Numbered from the stretch's first letter, positions 53,245 to 62,328 are shown. The stretch is 64,000 nt of DNA from Microbacterium testaceum (GCF_020781835.1 NZ_JAJGNJ010000007.1:124001-188000), one strand, 5' to 3'. Program-made: numbers and translations. The notes: generated by a model not told the origin, from the letters alone.

Positions 53245-53595
53245 ATGCCGGAGATGCCCGATGCCGAGCACACCGCCTGTGACGCCGCGGTGACGCTCGC
53301 CTTCTCCGTGCTCGGTAAACGGTGGAACGGCATGATCCTGTCGTCGCTCGGCGCCGGGGCGACGTCGTTCGTCGGATTGCGGCGCGCGGTCTCAGGTATC
53401 AGCGACACCGTGCTCTCCGATCGGCTCGCAGAGCTCACCGGCGCGGGGCTCGCGGTTCGCCGGGTCGAGGCCGGTCCGCCCGTGTCGGTGTCGTACGAGC
53501 TGACGGATGCCGGCCGCCGGCTACTGCCCGTGCTGGATCAGCTCGGCGCCTGGGCGCGAGAGAATCTGACGTCGCCGAGGGCCGCCAACCGCTGA
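53245..53595 (+). CDS. HxlR-family transcriptional regulator
   Basis: A 116-residue winged-helix regulator. The Cys in HTACDAAVTLAFSVLGKRW is at the position used for redox or electrophile sensing in HxlR proteins. The core LGKRWNGMILSSLGAG, GLRRAVSGISDTVLSDRLAELTGAGLAVRRV and VSYELTDAGRRLLPVLDQLGAWA is canonical. The ATG is 6 nt after TACGAT (53233-53238). It probably represses the divergent azoreductase gene. Confidence 0.92.
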   Translation: MPEMPDAEHTACDAAVTLAFSVLGKRWNGMILSSLGAGATSFVGLRRAVSGISDTVLSDRLAELTGAGLAVRRVEAGPPVSVSYELTDAGRRLLPVLDQLGAWARENLTSPRAANR

Positions 53596-53861
53596 GGCCG
53601 CCCCTACGGGGTCCCCGCGCGGCTGGCCCACGGAGCGCCCCCACCGCCGGCACCTCGACACGCCCCGACGACCCGAAGCCGTCCCGAGCACTTCAGAACC
53701 TGATCCCATGCCGGCCCCGGCGGCGTGCACCTCGGCCGGGACATTCCGCGAATAGGCGATCGCTCCGCGCGCCCGCCCTGAAGGTATGGGCGTCGCCACG
53801 GTCCGCGCGCGCGGGCGAATCGACGGGGCCGCCCGCTCCGAGGAGGTGACTGAAAACGAGG
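53596..53861. other. Intergenic region between hxlR and tRNA-Ala, no gene supported
   Basis: The region is GC-rich, with several short open frames on both strands but no ribosome-binding site, -10 box or recognisable protein. The GAAAACGAGG at 53852-53861 is the T-run of the tRNA terminator when read on the minus strand. Confidence 0.4.
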
Positions 53862-53893
53862 AACGGCGCCCCTCCCGAAGGAGAGACGCCGTT
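53862..53893 (-). terminator. Terminator of tRNA-Ala
   Basis: On the minus strand AACGGCG pairs with CGCCGTT, and the inner arms continue the stem around a TTCG tetraloop. A TTTT stretch follows within CCTCGTTTTC. It starts 7 nt after the tRNA. Confidence 0.8.
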
Positions 53894-53899
53894 GCGAAT

Positions 53900-53975
53900 T
53901 GGTGGACCTGAGGGGATTCGAACCCCTGACCTCTTCATTGCGAACGAAGCGCGCTACCAACTGCGCCACAGGCCC
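53900..53975 (-). tRNA. tRNA-Ala (anticodon CGC), CCA encoded
   Basis: The 76-nt minus-strand sequence folds as a full cloverleaf: acceptor GGGCCTG/CAGGTCC, D-arm GGCGCAGTTGGTAGCGC region, anticodon stem CTTCG/TGAAG with loop TTCGCAA and anticodon CGC, and T-arm GGGGTTCGAATCCCC. The acceptor contains the G3-U70 wobble that defines alanine identity. The discriminator is A and CCA is encoded. Confidence 0.97.
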
Positions 53976-54052
53976 GGACAACTCGACAACACTATCACGC
54001 CACCCGTGCGTCACCCGACCCGGCTGACCACCGGGCGTGGCGCTGCGTTCGG

Positions 54053-55117
54053 CTACTGCCCCGACGCGCGACGATCCAGGAGCCGGCGCACGTGGTCCTC
54101 GATCTCGGCGTCGTCGACGTATCCCATGCTCGCGTAGGGCGACGGGGCGGGTCGGGATGCCTCGGCCGCCGGACGCGCGACGTCGATCGGCGTGGGCGCC
54201 TGGGCGGCGGCGATGTCACGGGCGACCTGCTCGCGCGCGGCAGCACGGAGCGCTTCGCGGGCGAGCTGCTCATCGACCACGGCGGCGGCGCGCGATCCCG
54301 CGGAGGCGACCAGCGGCCGCGGCAGTTCGCGCGGCGTCCATGTCGGCCGAGGTGCCGGAGCCGCGGCCGCGAAGTCCTGCACCTCGATCGGGGCGCGTTC
54401 GGATGCCGCAGCGATCGGCCGTGCCGTGGCACGGGCGGCGACGCGCGACAACCGCTGCAGCAGGATCAGAGCCAGCACCAGCACCGCTCCCCCGACGGAC
54501 AGCAGCACGGGGGCGGCACCGAAGAATGCCTGGATGCCACCGGTCACGGCGGCGACGAGCCCCAGGCCCGCGAACGAGGTCGTCGCGAGCCGGAAACGAC
54601 GACGCGCGCGCGCCCGACGCAACTCCGGCCGTGCGATGGCGGCGGCACGTTCCGCGCGGGCGCGCTCCACGGCGGCAGCCTGCTCGGCTCGCGTCTTCTC
54701 AAGGGCCGCGGCCCGCTCGGCCTTGGCCACCTCGACGGCGGCCGCCCGCTCAGCCCGGGCGAGCTCGAGCGCAGCAGCGCGCTGCTCCCGAACCAGGTCT
54801 CGGTCACGTGCGGCTTCTTGGCGCGCCACCTCCAGCCGGGCCCTGGCCTCGGCGAGATCGGTCTGGGCCTTCTGCGCCTGCACCTGACGCGCGATCTTCT
54901 GCTGCTGGTGCGCGGTGCGCGCCGTGAGCTCGAGGTGCACTTCGCGGGGAGTCTCGGCGGTCTCGGCCAGAACGCGCAACGCCTGGTTCAGTCGCACGGC
55001 GTTACGCTCGGCCGAGGTGAAGCGGTGACGGCTCTGCCATGACGGGAGCAGGTACACCAACCACAGCGCGACCGCGACGAAGACGATCACCCCGCCGCCG
55101 AGAACCTGTCCGCCCAT
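54053..55117 (-). CDS. Coiled-coil membrane protein of unknown function
   Basis: A 354-residue protein. An N-terminal helix (VIVFVAVALWLVYLLPSW) is followed by a long Ala/Arg/Glu coiled coil (about 45-165) that contains an 11-residue repeat of the form ARAERAAAVEV. Two more membrane helices (FAGLGLVAAVTGGIQAFFG and LLSVGGAVLVLALILLQRL) and a Pro/Ala-rich cytoplasmic tail ending YVDDAEIEDHVRRLLDRRASGQ complete it. The ATG is 6 nt after TACCGT (55129-55124). Such proteins are frequent in Microbacteriaceae (memory). Role unknown, possibly envelope-associated. Confidence 0.72.
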   Translation of the reverse strand: MGGQVLGGGVIVFVAVALWLVYLLPSWQSRHRFTSAERNAVRLNQALRVLAETAETPREVHLELTARTAHQQQKIARQVQAQKAQTDLAEARARLEVARQEAARDRDLVREQRAAALELARAERAAAVEVAKAERAAALEKTRAEQAAAVERARAERAAAIARPELRRARARRRFRLATTSFAGLGLVAAVTGGIQAFFGAAPVLLSVGGAVLVLALILLQRLSRVAARATARPIAAASERAPIEVQDFAAAAPAPRPTWTPRELPRPLVASAGSRAAAVVDEQLAREALRAAAREQVARDIAAAQAPTPIDVARPAAEASRPAPSPYASMGYVDDAEIEDHVRRLLDRRASGQ

Positions 55118-55296
55118 GGCACCACGGTAGGTCACGCCGAGGTCACACCTCGGCATCCTTCCGCGTGTCGCGGCCGCGGATCTCGAGACTGCGTCGCGCC
55201 GACACCCCCGGTGCAGTCGGCAGATGCGACGTCAGCCGGGTGGGGTCTCGCCGGGAGGAGGCGATGGCCGGCTTCTCGCCGCCCGTCGCCCCTGAC

Positions 55297-55920
55297 CTAC
55301 AGGCGGTCCGCCGGCGGCACGCGCGCGGCGTCCGGGGGGACCTGGCCCCGTTCCCACCGGTCGAGCACGCCGTGCGGAACCTCCTCGCGCACGAGCGCGA
55401 ACGCGTAGTGATCGCGCCAGTCGCCGTCGATGTGGATGTACCGACGGCGCAGTCCCTCATAGCGGAACCCGAGCTTCTCCACCACGCGCAGGCTCGCGTG
55501 ATTCTCGGGACGGATGCAGATCTCGACACGGTGCAGGTTCAGCGCGGTGAAACAGACGTCCGTGGCCATCGCGACGCTGATGGTCGTGATGTTGCGTCCG
55601 GCGAACTCCTCCGCGACCCAGTACCCGATCGTCGCCGAGGCGAGGGAGCCGCGTGAGACGCCCCACACGTTCAGCTGACCGGCGACCTCGTCGTCCCACT
55701 CCATGACGAAGGGGACGCCGAGGCCGTCGCGATACTGCTGAAGAAGACGTCGGATGCCGAGCCGCATGTCGAACGAGACGGGCCCGTCCGGACTCGTCGC
55801 CTCCCACGGCCGCAACCACGACCGGTTGTCGATCAGCTGCTGCTGCAGCACGCGCGCGTCGCGGTTGCGAATGAGACGGATCGACACCTCGCCGTGCCGT
55901 CGTGGGACGGAGAGATCCAT
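55297..55920 (-). CDS. GNAT-family N-acetyltransferase (RimJ/RimL type)
   Basis: A 207-residue acetyltransferase of the RimJ/RimL branch. IRLIRNRDARVLQQQLIDNRSWLRPWEATSP is the opening, SATIGYWVAEEFAGRNITTISVAMATD supplies the acetyl-CoA loop region, and IRPENHASLRVVEKLGFRYEGLRRRYIHIDGDWRDHYAFALVREE is the family's C-terminal signature. It follows galU by 14 nt, likely in one transcript. The target protein or metabolite is unknown. Confidence 0.88.
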   Translation of the reverse strand: MDLSVPRRHGEVSIRLIRNRDARVLQQQLIDNRSWLRPWEATSPDGPVSFDMRLGIRRLLQQYRDGLGVPFVMEWDDEVAGQLNVWGVSRGSLASATIGYWVAEEFAGRNITTISVAMATDVCFTALNLHRVEICIRPENHASLRVVEKLGFRYEGLRRRYIHIDGDWRDHYAFALVREEVPHGVLDRWERGQVPPDAARVPPADRL

Positions 55921-55934
55921 GGCATCCCGTCGGG

Positions 55935-56825
55935 TCACAGACCCGCCGCGAACTCCTTGAACCACGGACGCAGAGCAGGTCCCAGGTCTTCGCGGTCGGA
56001 GGCGAGCTGAACGATCGCCTTGATGTAGTCGACACGGTCGCCGGTGTCGTAGCGACGCCCGCGGAAGACGACACCGTAGACACCGCCGCCGTCGCCACCG
56101 CCGTTCGCGAGCTCTTCGAGCGCGTCGGTCAGCTGGATCTCGCCGCCCTTTCCGGGTTCGGTGTGCTCCAGGATGTCGAACACGTCGGGTCCGAGGACAT
56201 ACCGGCCGATGATGGCGAGGTTGGAGGGAGCGTCCTCCGCCTTGGGCTTCTCCACGAGCTGGGTGACCTTGACCACACCGTCGTCGTCAGTCGGCTCGAC
56301 CGCTGCGACACCGTAGAGGTGGATGTGAGCGGGGTCGACCTCCATGAGGGCGATGATCGTGGCGTTGCGCTTGGTGTACTCGGCCAGCATCTGCTCGAGC
56401 AGCGGGTCGCGCTCGTCGATGAGGTCGTCACCGAGGAGGACCGCGAACGGGTGGTCTCCGACGTGGCTGCGGGCGCGGAGCACCGCGTGGCCGAGACCCT
56501 TGGGCTCGCCCTGGCGCACCATGTGGACGTCGGCGAGGTCGGAGGAGTGCTCGACCTTGGCGAGCTTGTCGTGGTCGCCCTTCTCACGCAGCTTCGTCTC
56601 GAGCTCGGGCATCGAGTCGAAGTGGTTGGCGATGTTGTTCTTGTTGCGTCCGATGATGATGAGGACGTCACTGATACCGGCTCCGGTGGCCTCTTCAACG
56701 ACGTACTGGATGGCGGGTTTGTCGACGACCGGGAGCATCTCCTTCGGCATGGCCTTGGTGGCCGGAAGGAAGCGAGTACCGAGTCCTGCGGCCGGGATCA
56801 CGGCCTTGAAGGGCTTGTTAGGCAT
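55935..56825 (-). CDS. galU: UTP-glucose-1-phosphate uridylyltransferase
   Basis: A 296-residue enzyme that makes UDP-glucose for glycans and could supply the exopolysaccharide locus. FKAVIPAAGLGTRFLPATKA is the nucleotide-binding N-terminus, followed by MPKEMLPVVDKPAIQYVVEEA, FAVLLGDDLID and LVEKPKAEDAPSNLAIIGRYVL. ATG 56825 is exactly 6 nt after TAGGGT (56837-56832), favouring it over an ATG two codons upstream. It is divergent from the folate enzyme gene across 66 bp, with both genes of leaderless type. Confidence 0.95.
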   Translation of the reverse strand: MPNKPFKAVIPAAGLGTRFLPATKAMPKEMLPVVDKPAIQYVVEEATGAGISDVLIIIGRNKNNIANHFDSMPELETKLREKGDHDKLAKVEHSSDLADVHMVRQGEPKGLGHAVLRARSHVGDHPFAVLLGDDLIDERDPLLEQMLAEYTKRNATIIALMEVDPAHIHLYGVAAVEPTDDDGVVKVTQLVEKPKAEDAPSNLAIIGRYVLGPDVFDILEHTEPGKGGEIQLTDALEELANGGGDGGGVYGVVFRGRRYDTGDRVDYIKAIVQLASDREDLGPALRPWFKEFAAGL

Positions 56826-56891
56826 GCGCATACCCTACTGGTGCCGCGCGACCGCGCTGTTACCGATTGCGCACCCACGTACACTTGCTGC

Positions 56892-57488
56892 ATGCCCGAC
56901 AGCATCGAGCAGGCCAAGCGCGCTCTCCGCGCCGACCTGCGCGAACGACGCCAGACCGTCTCGGCCCACGGGCGTGAGCTGGCCGAGGCCGGCGTCAAGG
57001 AGCAGCTGGACGCTCTCGTCGACCGTCTGGGCGCCCGCAGCATCTCCTGCTTCCTCTCGACCACGACCGAACCCGGCACGCACTCCTTCGTCGCCGGAGC
57101 GGTCGCTCGTGGCATCCGGGTCCTCCTCCCCATCACGCGCGAGGACGGTCTGCTCGACTGGGCTGTCGCCACACCGGATGCCGAGATCGCCGAGGGTCTG
57201 TTCGGACTGCCCGAACCGGTCGGCGACGTGCTCGGCCCGATCGCCGTCAACGACGTCGATCTGCTCGTGATCCCGGCAGCCGCGGTCGACCAGCGCGGAA
57301 TGCGCCTGGGCTGGGGAGGCGGCTACTTCGACAAGACCATCGGCTCGATGGAGAAGTGCCCGCCGGTGTACGCCGTGATCTTCGACTCCGAGTTCGTCGA
57401 CGACGTGCCGCGCGACGTGCACGATCAGCCCGTCTCCGGCGTCGTCACCCCCACGCGGACGGTCACCATCGACCGCTCCGCCGCCTGA
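56892..57488 (+). CDS. 5-formyltetrahydrofolate cyclo-ligase
   Basis: A 198-residue ATP-dependent enzyme that converts 5-formyl-THF to 5,10-methenyl-THF. EQAKRALRADLRERRQTVS, the folate-binding region TTTEPGTHSF, LLIPAAAVD-like VIPAAAVDQRGMRLGWGGGYFDKTI (the GWGGGYFDK phosphate loop) and the PRDVHDQPV stretch are present. TACACT (56880-56885) is 6 nt before the ATG. It leads a rightward group with the FmdB-like and MscL genes. Confidence 0.92.
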   Translation: MPDSIEQAKRALRADLRERRQTVSAHGRELAEAGVKEQLDALVDRLGARSISCFLSTTTEPGTHSFVAGAVARGIRVLLPITREDGLLDWAVATPDAEIAEGLFGLPEPVGDVLGPIAVNDVDLLVIPAAAVDQRGMRLGWGGGYFDKTIGSMEKCPPVYAVIFDSEFVDDVPRDVHDQPVSGVVTPTRTVTIDRSAA

Positions 57489-57507
57489 ACACCCGAAGGA
57501 ACCCGAG

Positions 57508-57786
57508 ATGCCCACCTACTCCTACGCCTGCAAGCAGTGCGGTCACCGCTTCGACGCGGTGCAGTCCTTCTCCGACGCCGCCCTCACCGAATGCCCCGAA
57601 TGCGGCGGCGAGGTGCGCAAGCAGTACGGCTCGATCGGTGTGACCTTCAACGGCTCCGGCTTCTACCGCACAGACTCGCGCGGGTCCAATGCCGCCGCGT
57701 CCGGCGCGGCATCCGGGAGCACGGGCGGATCTTCGACATCATCGTCCTCGGAATCGACGAAGACCGCGTCCGCCCCGGCATCCTGA
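57508..57786 (+). CDS. FmdB-type zinc ribbon protein
   Basis: A 92-residue protein with a CxxC...CxxC zinc ribbon at the N-terminus (PTYSYACKQCGHRFDAVQSF, then CPECGG; Cys 8, 11, 29 and 32) and a Ser/Gly/Ala-rich disordered tail. It matches the FmdB regulatory-protein family and is commonly found between the folate cyclo-ligase and mscL genes in actinobacteria (memory). ATG 57508 follows GAAGGA. The role is unclear, possibly nucleic acid or protein binding. Confidence 0.9.
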   Translation: MPTYSYACKQCGHRFDAVQSFSDAALTECPECGGEVRKQYGSIGVTFNGSGFYRTDSRGSNAAASGAASGSTGGSSTSSSSESTKTASAPAS

Positions 57787-57820
57787 CTCTCGCGCGACGC
57801 GGCGGAAGGGGAGCCTGGTC

Positions 57821-58237
57821 GTGATCAAGGGATTCAAGGAGTTCATCCTCCGCGGCAACGTCATCGATCTCGCTGTCGCGGTGGTCATCGGAGCCGCGTT
57901 CACCGCCGTCGTGAACGCCATCGTCGGCTCGGTGATCAACCCGCTGATCGCGATCTTCTACGTGCCCAACGACAACGGCGAATTCGGGCCGAGCATCACG
58001 GGCCTGTACGGGCAGACCGTGACGTTCCCGCTCGGCGCCCTTCTCACCGCGATCATCAGCTTCTTCGCCGTCGCGCTCGTCGTCTACTTCGTGTTCGTCT
58101 ACCCCATGAACCAGTGGAAGGCCCGTGCCGCCGCGCACGCCGGCGTTCAGGAGAACACCGAAGAGCCCAAGCTCCCTACCGAGCAGGAGCTGCTCGTGCA
58201 GATCCGCGACCTGCTCGAGCGTCAGCCGCGCGGCTGA
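57821..58237 (+). CDS. mscL: Large-conductance mechanosensitive channel
   Basis: A 138-residue channel that opens under membrane tension during hypo-osmotic shock. IKGFKEFILRGNVIDLAVAVVIGAAFTAVVNAIV is the N-terminal amphipathic helix plus TM1 pore helix. The second membrane helix is LGALLTAIISFFAVALVVYFVFVYPMN, and the C-terminal PTEQELLVQIRDLLERQP forms the cytoplasmic bundle. GTG 57821 follows GGAAGGGG. The length fits the family (about 130-150). Confidence 0.95.
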   Translation: MIKGFKEFILRGNVIDLAVAVVIGAAFTAVVNAIVGSVINPLIAIFYVPNDNGEFGPSITGLYGQTVTFPLGALLTAIISFFAVALVVYFVFVYPMNQWKARAAAHAGVQENTEEPKLPTEQELLVQIRDLLERQPRG

Positions 58238-58342
58238 CAAGCCGCCCCGCGCACCGATCCGCCATATCCCGGCGTCTCGTCGCGGGCAGGCCTTGATCAC
58301 GGCGATCCTGGGCGGTGCCGCGGCGGGCGACGGCCGTGTGCG

Positions 58343-58600
58343 TCAGTAATGCGGCGGCACGTCGCGCAGAAGCTGCGCGTCGTTCGGGCCGGATGCCGCG
58401 GGCGATGCCGGCCGTTCGCGGGTGCGGTCATCGGCGGGCGCCGGTTCCGCGCTCGTGCCCGGCGCCGGAAGGAGCCGCGCACGGCGGGACCCCCTCACCT
58501 TGACGATGGGCTGCCGCGCAGCCGCGCCATCGGGCCGTGCGGCCGAGGCCGGTCGAACGGCGGGTTCGGTGGCATCCGGAGTCTCCCCCACCGCACTCAC
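58343..58600 (-). CDS. Small partner protein coupled to the helicase-like gene
   Basis: An 85-residue, mostly disordered protein rich in Pro, Ala and Arg, with a basic centre (PIVKVRGSRRARLLPAPG) and a conserved-looking end NDAQLLRDVPPHY. GTG 58600 overlaps the stop of the large gene in a GTGA, which argues for translation coupling and a real gene. The C-terminal LRxDxPPHx motif recurs, to my memory, in small proteins next to such helicase-like genes in actinobacteria. The function is unknown. Confidence 0.62.
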   Translation of the reverse strand: MSAVGETPDATEPAVRPASAARPDGAAARQPIVKVRGSRRARLLPAPGTSAEPAPADDRTRERPASPAASGPNDAQLLRDVPPHY

Positions 58601-61600
58601 CCGGGCAGGTCGAGGGGTTCGGTCGTCGTGCCGGGGGCTGTCGTGTCGTCGGGTGCGGCGCCGAGCAGTTCCGCGATACGGGATGCCACGCCCGCGGGGT
58701 CGCTGTAGAGATCGAACGCGTGCACGCGCACGTAGTGCCAGCCCAACCGACGCAGGATCTGCGGTCGGAGCCGCAGCGTCTCGCGGAGGGACTCGCCGAT
58801 GGTCTCGGGGTCGCTCTCGGCCACGACGGCCTTTCCGCGGTAGCGAGCCACGAGAGGCAGCAGACCGCGGTAGTCCAGATCGACCTCGACGCCGAGTCGC
58901 CGCAGCTCGCGCGCGAGCGCGCGGGTCAACGGATCGGCCAGGTCTTCCAGTCGCGACTCGCGTCCACGGCCCGCAACGTTCCCAAGGATGCCCATGAGCG
59001 TGGCCGCGCCGTGCTCGAGACGTCCGTCGTCGAACGCCGAGGGGCGGATCGACGACACGATCACCATGGACCGACGGGCACGGGTCATGCCGACGGTGAG
59101 CAGCCGCTCCCCGTCCGGGGTGGACAGGTCGCCGAAGTCACTGAGCACACGCCCGTGACGGGTCAGGCCGAAACCGAGCGAGAACACCACGCGGTCGCGG
59201 CTCTCGGCCACCGACTCCTCGAGGGTCAGCACGGCGAAGGGCTCGGCGGCATCCCGGGAGATGAACGCCGCGACGTCCGATCGTCCCGCGAGCGCCGCCT
59301 CGACGGCCGCGCGCACGCGCTCCGCATGCTTGCGGCTGGCGGTCACGACCATGAGCGACTCGGAAGCGCGGTTCACCGCGTGCTCCACGACGAGCGTCAC
59401 CACGCGCGCCACCTCGGCGTCCGGGCTCTCGACCGCCCCGGTCACCGGATCCGGTGCGCCGACGCCGTTCTCGACGTAATCGACGCTGAGGCTCCCGCGA
59501 CCGAGGTACGAACCGGCCCAGGGCAGCGAGACGATCTCGCCGCCGTAGAAGGCGTCGTTCACGAGCTGCGCGAGATCCTCGCCGCCGGCGCGGTAGCTGC
59601 GTGTCAGTGTGTCGACCGGGAGGAGCTCGGCGATGCGCTCGAACACCGACACCTCGTCGAAGGGGACGTCGTCGGCGTCGTCGTCCACCCCGGCAGCGAG
59701 CGATGCGCTGACGCGGAAAAGCGTCGGCTTCTGCACCACCGGGTCGCCGAACAGCACGACCTGGCGCGCGCGCAGGAGCGCCGGCGCCGCCTCGGCGAGA
59801 CACAGCGCGGCGGCGTCCGCGACGATGACCATGTCGAAAGCCAGGTCGGTGGGGACATCGGGCACGTCGTAGGGGGAAGCCAGCCAGACCGGCGCGAGGG
59901 TGCGCAGCAGCGTGGGCGCGGCATCCGAGATCTCCTGGGCGGTGTGCAGCCCGTCCTTCAGCGCGCTCTTGAGCGCCGCGGCCTCGTCGGGGTGATCGAC
60001 GATACCGATGCGCCACTGCTTCGCCAGCTCGGCGGCCAGAAGCGGACCCGCCGCTGCGGCGTGGGCCTCGTCCACGAGCCGGAAGTCGCGCTCGAGGCGG
60101 TCCACCACGCTGGTGTTGGCCCCCAGGAGCGCGCGATCGGTGCGCAGCAGGTGCTCGAGGGCCGACTGCCACCACGCGAACTCGAGCTCTTCGCCGACCC
60201 GCTCCTCGGGTACGTGCCGCACCGACAACTCGACGAGGAGTTGTTCGAGTCCGAGCCGCGCGAGTTCGCCGCGCAGCTGCGCGCGCTCGACGAGGTTGTC
60301 GAAGAAGGTCGACTCGGCGGCGAGTCCGGCGAGCGTGCGCACGAGGACCTGGACGGGCAGGGTCGCGAGCCGGTCCGAGCCCTGCCGCTTGAGGATCTGG
60401 TCGAGCTCACCCAGCATCGCATCGACACGCTGCCAGGCGACGTGCACGTCGGCCAGGCCCAGCGGGACCTCGGGCGTGACGCCCGCGTCCACCACACGCT
60501 GCCACTCGGTGCGCTGCTGCTGGATGCGCACGAGAGCCTCGTACATGTCGGGCACGTGAACGCCCGGGCGCACGTACTCCTTCGACAGACGGCGCAGGCG
60601 TCGACGGTTCGGACCGCTCATCGCGGACGAATCCCGTCGCGGCGAATGGGCGTCGATGAGCTCACCCAGCGGACGTTCGAACACGGTCGGGCTAAAACGA
60701 TCGAGCGACTCGCGGATACCCTGCAGCAGCTTCAGGTAGGCCCCGAGCTCCGACACCGTCTGGAACGGGCGCATGCGGGTCTGTGCGATGAGCTCGTAGC
60801 CGCGCTCCAGCAGCCGCGGGACGTCCTGCGAGTGAAGCTTCGCGGCGAGATCGTGAGCGGCGCGGGCGTCCTCCGTGCGCGTGAAGCTCACGCCGTACCA
60901 GGGCGAGTCGTCGGGCCCGAAGCGGAATTCCCCGAGCCGTGCCGCCGTCGCGAGCGCCCTGGCCGCCGCGTCGCGTCGTCCGGCGAGCCGCTCGAGGGTC
61001 GCGAGATCGAAGCGGGCGCTCGTGGAGGGGGCTGGGGAGAGGGACGCCAGGGCCGTCAGCGCGCGGAGGACATCGAGCGCCGAGACGCCCAACGCCAGGT
61101 GCGGCTCGGTGACGGCGGACCGGTAGTCGCGCAGCACCGCGCGCAGGCGGACCAGAGCGTCATCGATCTCGGAGACCTTCGGCTGCTCGGCCTTCTCGTT
61201 GCGGCCGATCGCGCGGATGAGATCGCGTCGGACGTGGGTGGGCGAGACCGCGAGGCCCGTCAGGCCGACACCGGCCAGACGGTGCCGGATGCCATCGAGG
61301 GTGGACCGGCGGGCACTGACCACCAGCACGCGCTTGCCGGCGTGCACGCACTGACCGATCGCGTTGATGATCGTCTGCGTACCGCCCGTGCCGGGCAGCG
61401 TGTGCACGGCGAGGGAATGTCCGGCCGCGATCCGAGCGAGGACGCGCTCCTGCTCGGCATCGGCGTCCAGGAGCAGGGTGTCGGCCGCGGGGGCCCTCTC
61501 GTCGGGGCTGGTCACCACCGGGTCGGCGGGACGGACCGTGATGCGGGCGCGATCGTCGGGGTGCCCGGCGAGGGCGTTGAGCAGCGTGGCGTCGAGGTGC

Positions 61601-62328
61601 TCGGTGTCGCGGGCCATGCCTGAGCCGACGTCTGCGAACGACGAGATGACCAGGCGCGGGTGAACGACGAACGTGGGGACATGCGTCGTGAGCCGACGCA
61701 GGTGGTCGATGACCGGCTGCGGCTTGAACACGCCCTGGTCGTACGCGAGGCCCGCGAGCGCCGTGCTGTCGATCGGGATGCCGAGGTGCGTGCGGAACGC
61801 GCGTGCGAGCTCGGGATTCATCACGAATGCGCCGTGCAGCTTGAGCTCGAAGTCTCCGTTGTGCCGCCGGATCGCGAGCGGGCGAAGCAGCACGGGGGCG
61901 GACCACTCCACGCCCCCGATCTTCCAGGCAGCGAGCCCGACGGCCAGGTGCACGGGCTCGAGTCCGCGCGCCGTACGCAGCTCGACGTTCTTCGCCGTGA
62001 TGCGCTCGGCGGCCATGCGCGCTGTGCGCAAAGCCACCTCGTCTCGGAAGAGGTTGGACAGCAGCGTCGCGCGTCCCGTGATGAACTGCGGAAGCGAACC
62101 CGGATGGGCCTTGGTGATGTCGATACCCGCGTCCTGAGCGTCATCGAATCGCAGAAGCGTCGACCGCCCGCCCAGGGCCGCCGCCTCGGAGCGGATCCGC
62201 TCGCGTTCGGGGTCGGCGACGTGACGAACCACGATGCCGGGCTCCGACAGTCGCAGCTCGCCCGGATCGATCGACGTCGGAACGTCGCCTTCGGCGCCCG
62301 TCACGACGCCGTCCTCAGCTCGCCACAC
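58597..62328 (-). CDS. Large SF1 helicase-like protein with degenerate P-loop and C-terminal nuclease-like domain
   Basis: A 1,243-residue protein with the layout of an SF1 (UPF1-like) helicase fused to a Vsr/PD-(D/E)XK-like end. The Walker A position reads LPGTGGTQT (about 311-319), where the motif Lys is Gly. The Walker B position reads FDMVIVADAAAL, without the DE pair. RQVVLFGDPVVQKP, TLTRSYRAGGEDLAQLVNDAFYGGEIVSLP and TVGMTRARRSMVIVSS retain helicase motif shapes, including the last Arg motif. The end (LLPLVARYRGKAVVAESD..LRRLGWHYVRVHAFDLYSDP) resembles a nuclease domain with lost acidic residues. The GTG at 62328, 7 nt after TAGTCT, is preferred; GTG 62355 is possible. Confidence 0.75.
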   Translation of the reverse strand: MWRAEDGVVTGAEGDVPTSIDPGELRLSEPGIVVRHVADPERERIRSEAAALGGRSTLLRFDDAQDAGIDITKAHPGSLPQFITGRATLLSNLFRDEVALRTARMAAERITAKNVELRTARGLEPVHLAVGLAAWKIGGVEWSAPVLLRPLAIRRHNGDFELKLHGAFVMNPELARAFRTHLGIPIDSTALAGLAYDQGVFKPQPVIDHLRRLTTHVPTFVVHPRLVISSFADVGSGMARDTEHLDATLLNALAGHPDDRARITVRPADPVVTSPDERAPAADTLLLDADAEQERVLARIAAGHSLAVHTLPGTGGTQTIINAIGQCVHAGKRVLVVSARRSTLDGIRHRLAGVGLTGLAVSPTHVRRDLIRAIGRNEKAEQPKVSEIDDALVRLRAVLRDYRSAVTEPHLALGVSALDVLRALTALASLSPAPSTSARFDLATLERLAGRRDAAARALATAARLGEFRFGPDDSPWYGVSFTRTEDARAAHDLAAKLHSQDVPRLLERGYELIAQTRMRPFQTVSELGAYLKLLQGIRESLDRFSPTVFERPLGELIDAHSPRRDSSAMSGPNRRRLRRLSKEYVRPGVHVPDMYEALVRIQQQRTEWQRVVDAGVTPEVPLGLADVHVAWQRVDAMLGELDQILKRQGSDRLATLPVQVLVRTLAGLAAESTFFDNLVERAQLRGELARLGLEQLLVELSVRHVPEERVGEELEFAWWQSALEHLLRTDRALLGANTSVVDRLERDFRLVDEAHAAAAGPLLAAELAKQWRIGIVDHPDEAAALKSALKDGLHTAQEISDAAPTLLRTLAPVWLASPYDVPDVPTDLAFDMVIVADAAALCLAEAAPALLRARQVVLFGDPVVQKPTLFRVSASLAAGVDDDADDVPFDEVSVFERIAELLPVDTLTRSYRAGGEDLAQLVNDAFYGGEIVSLPWAGSYLGRGSLSVDYVENGVGAPDPVTGAVESPDAEVARVVTLVVEHAVNRASESLMVVTASRKHAERVRAAVEAALAGRSDVAAFISRDAAEPFAVLTLEESVAESRDRVVFSLGFGLTRHGRVLSDFGDLSTPDGERLLTVGMTRARRSMVIVSSIRPSAFDDGRLEHGAATLMGILGNVAGRGRESRLEDLADPLTRALARELRRLGVEVDLDYRGLLPLVARYRGKAVVAESDPETIGESLRETLRLRPQILRRLGWHYVRVHAFDLYSDPAGVASRIAELLGAAPDDTTAPGTTTEPLDLPG

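Noticed and set aside
53900-53975. tRNA-Ala as an integration site for a mobile element
   Set aside because: No repeat of the tRNA 3' end, integrase or composition change is seen on either side.
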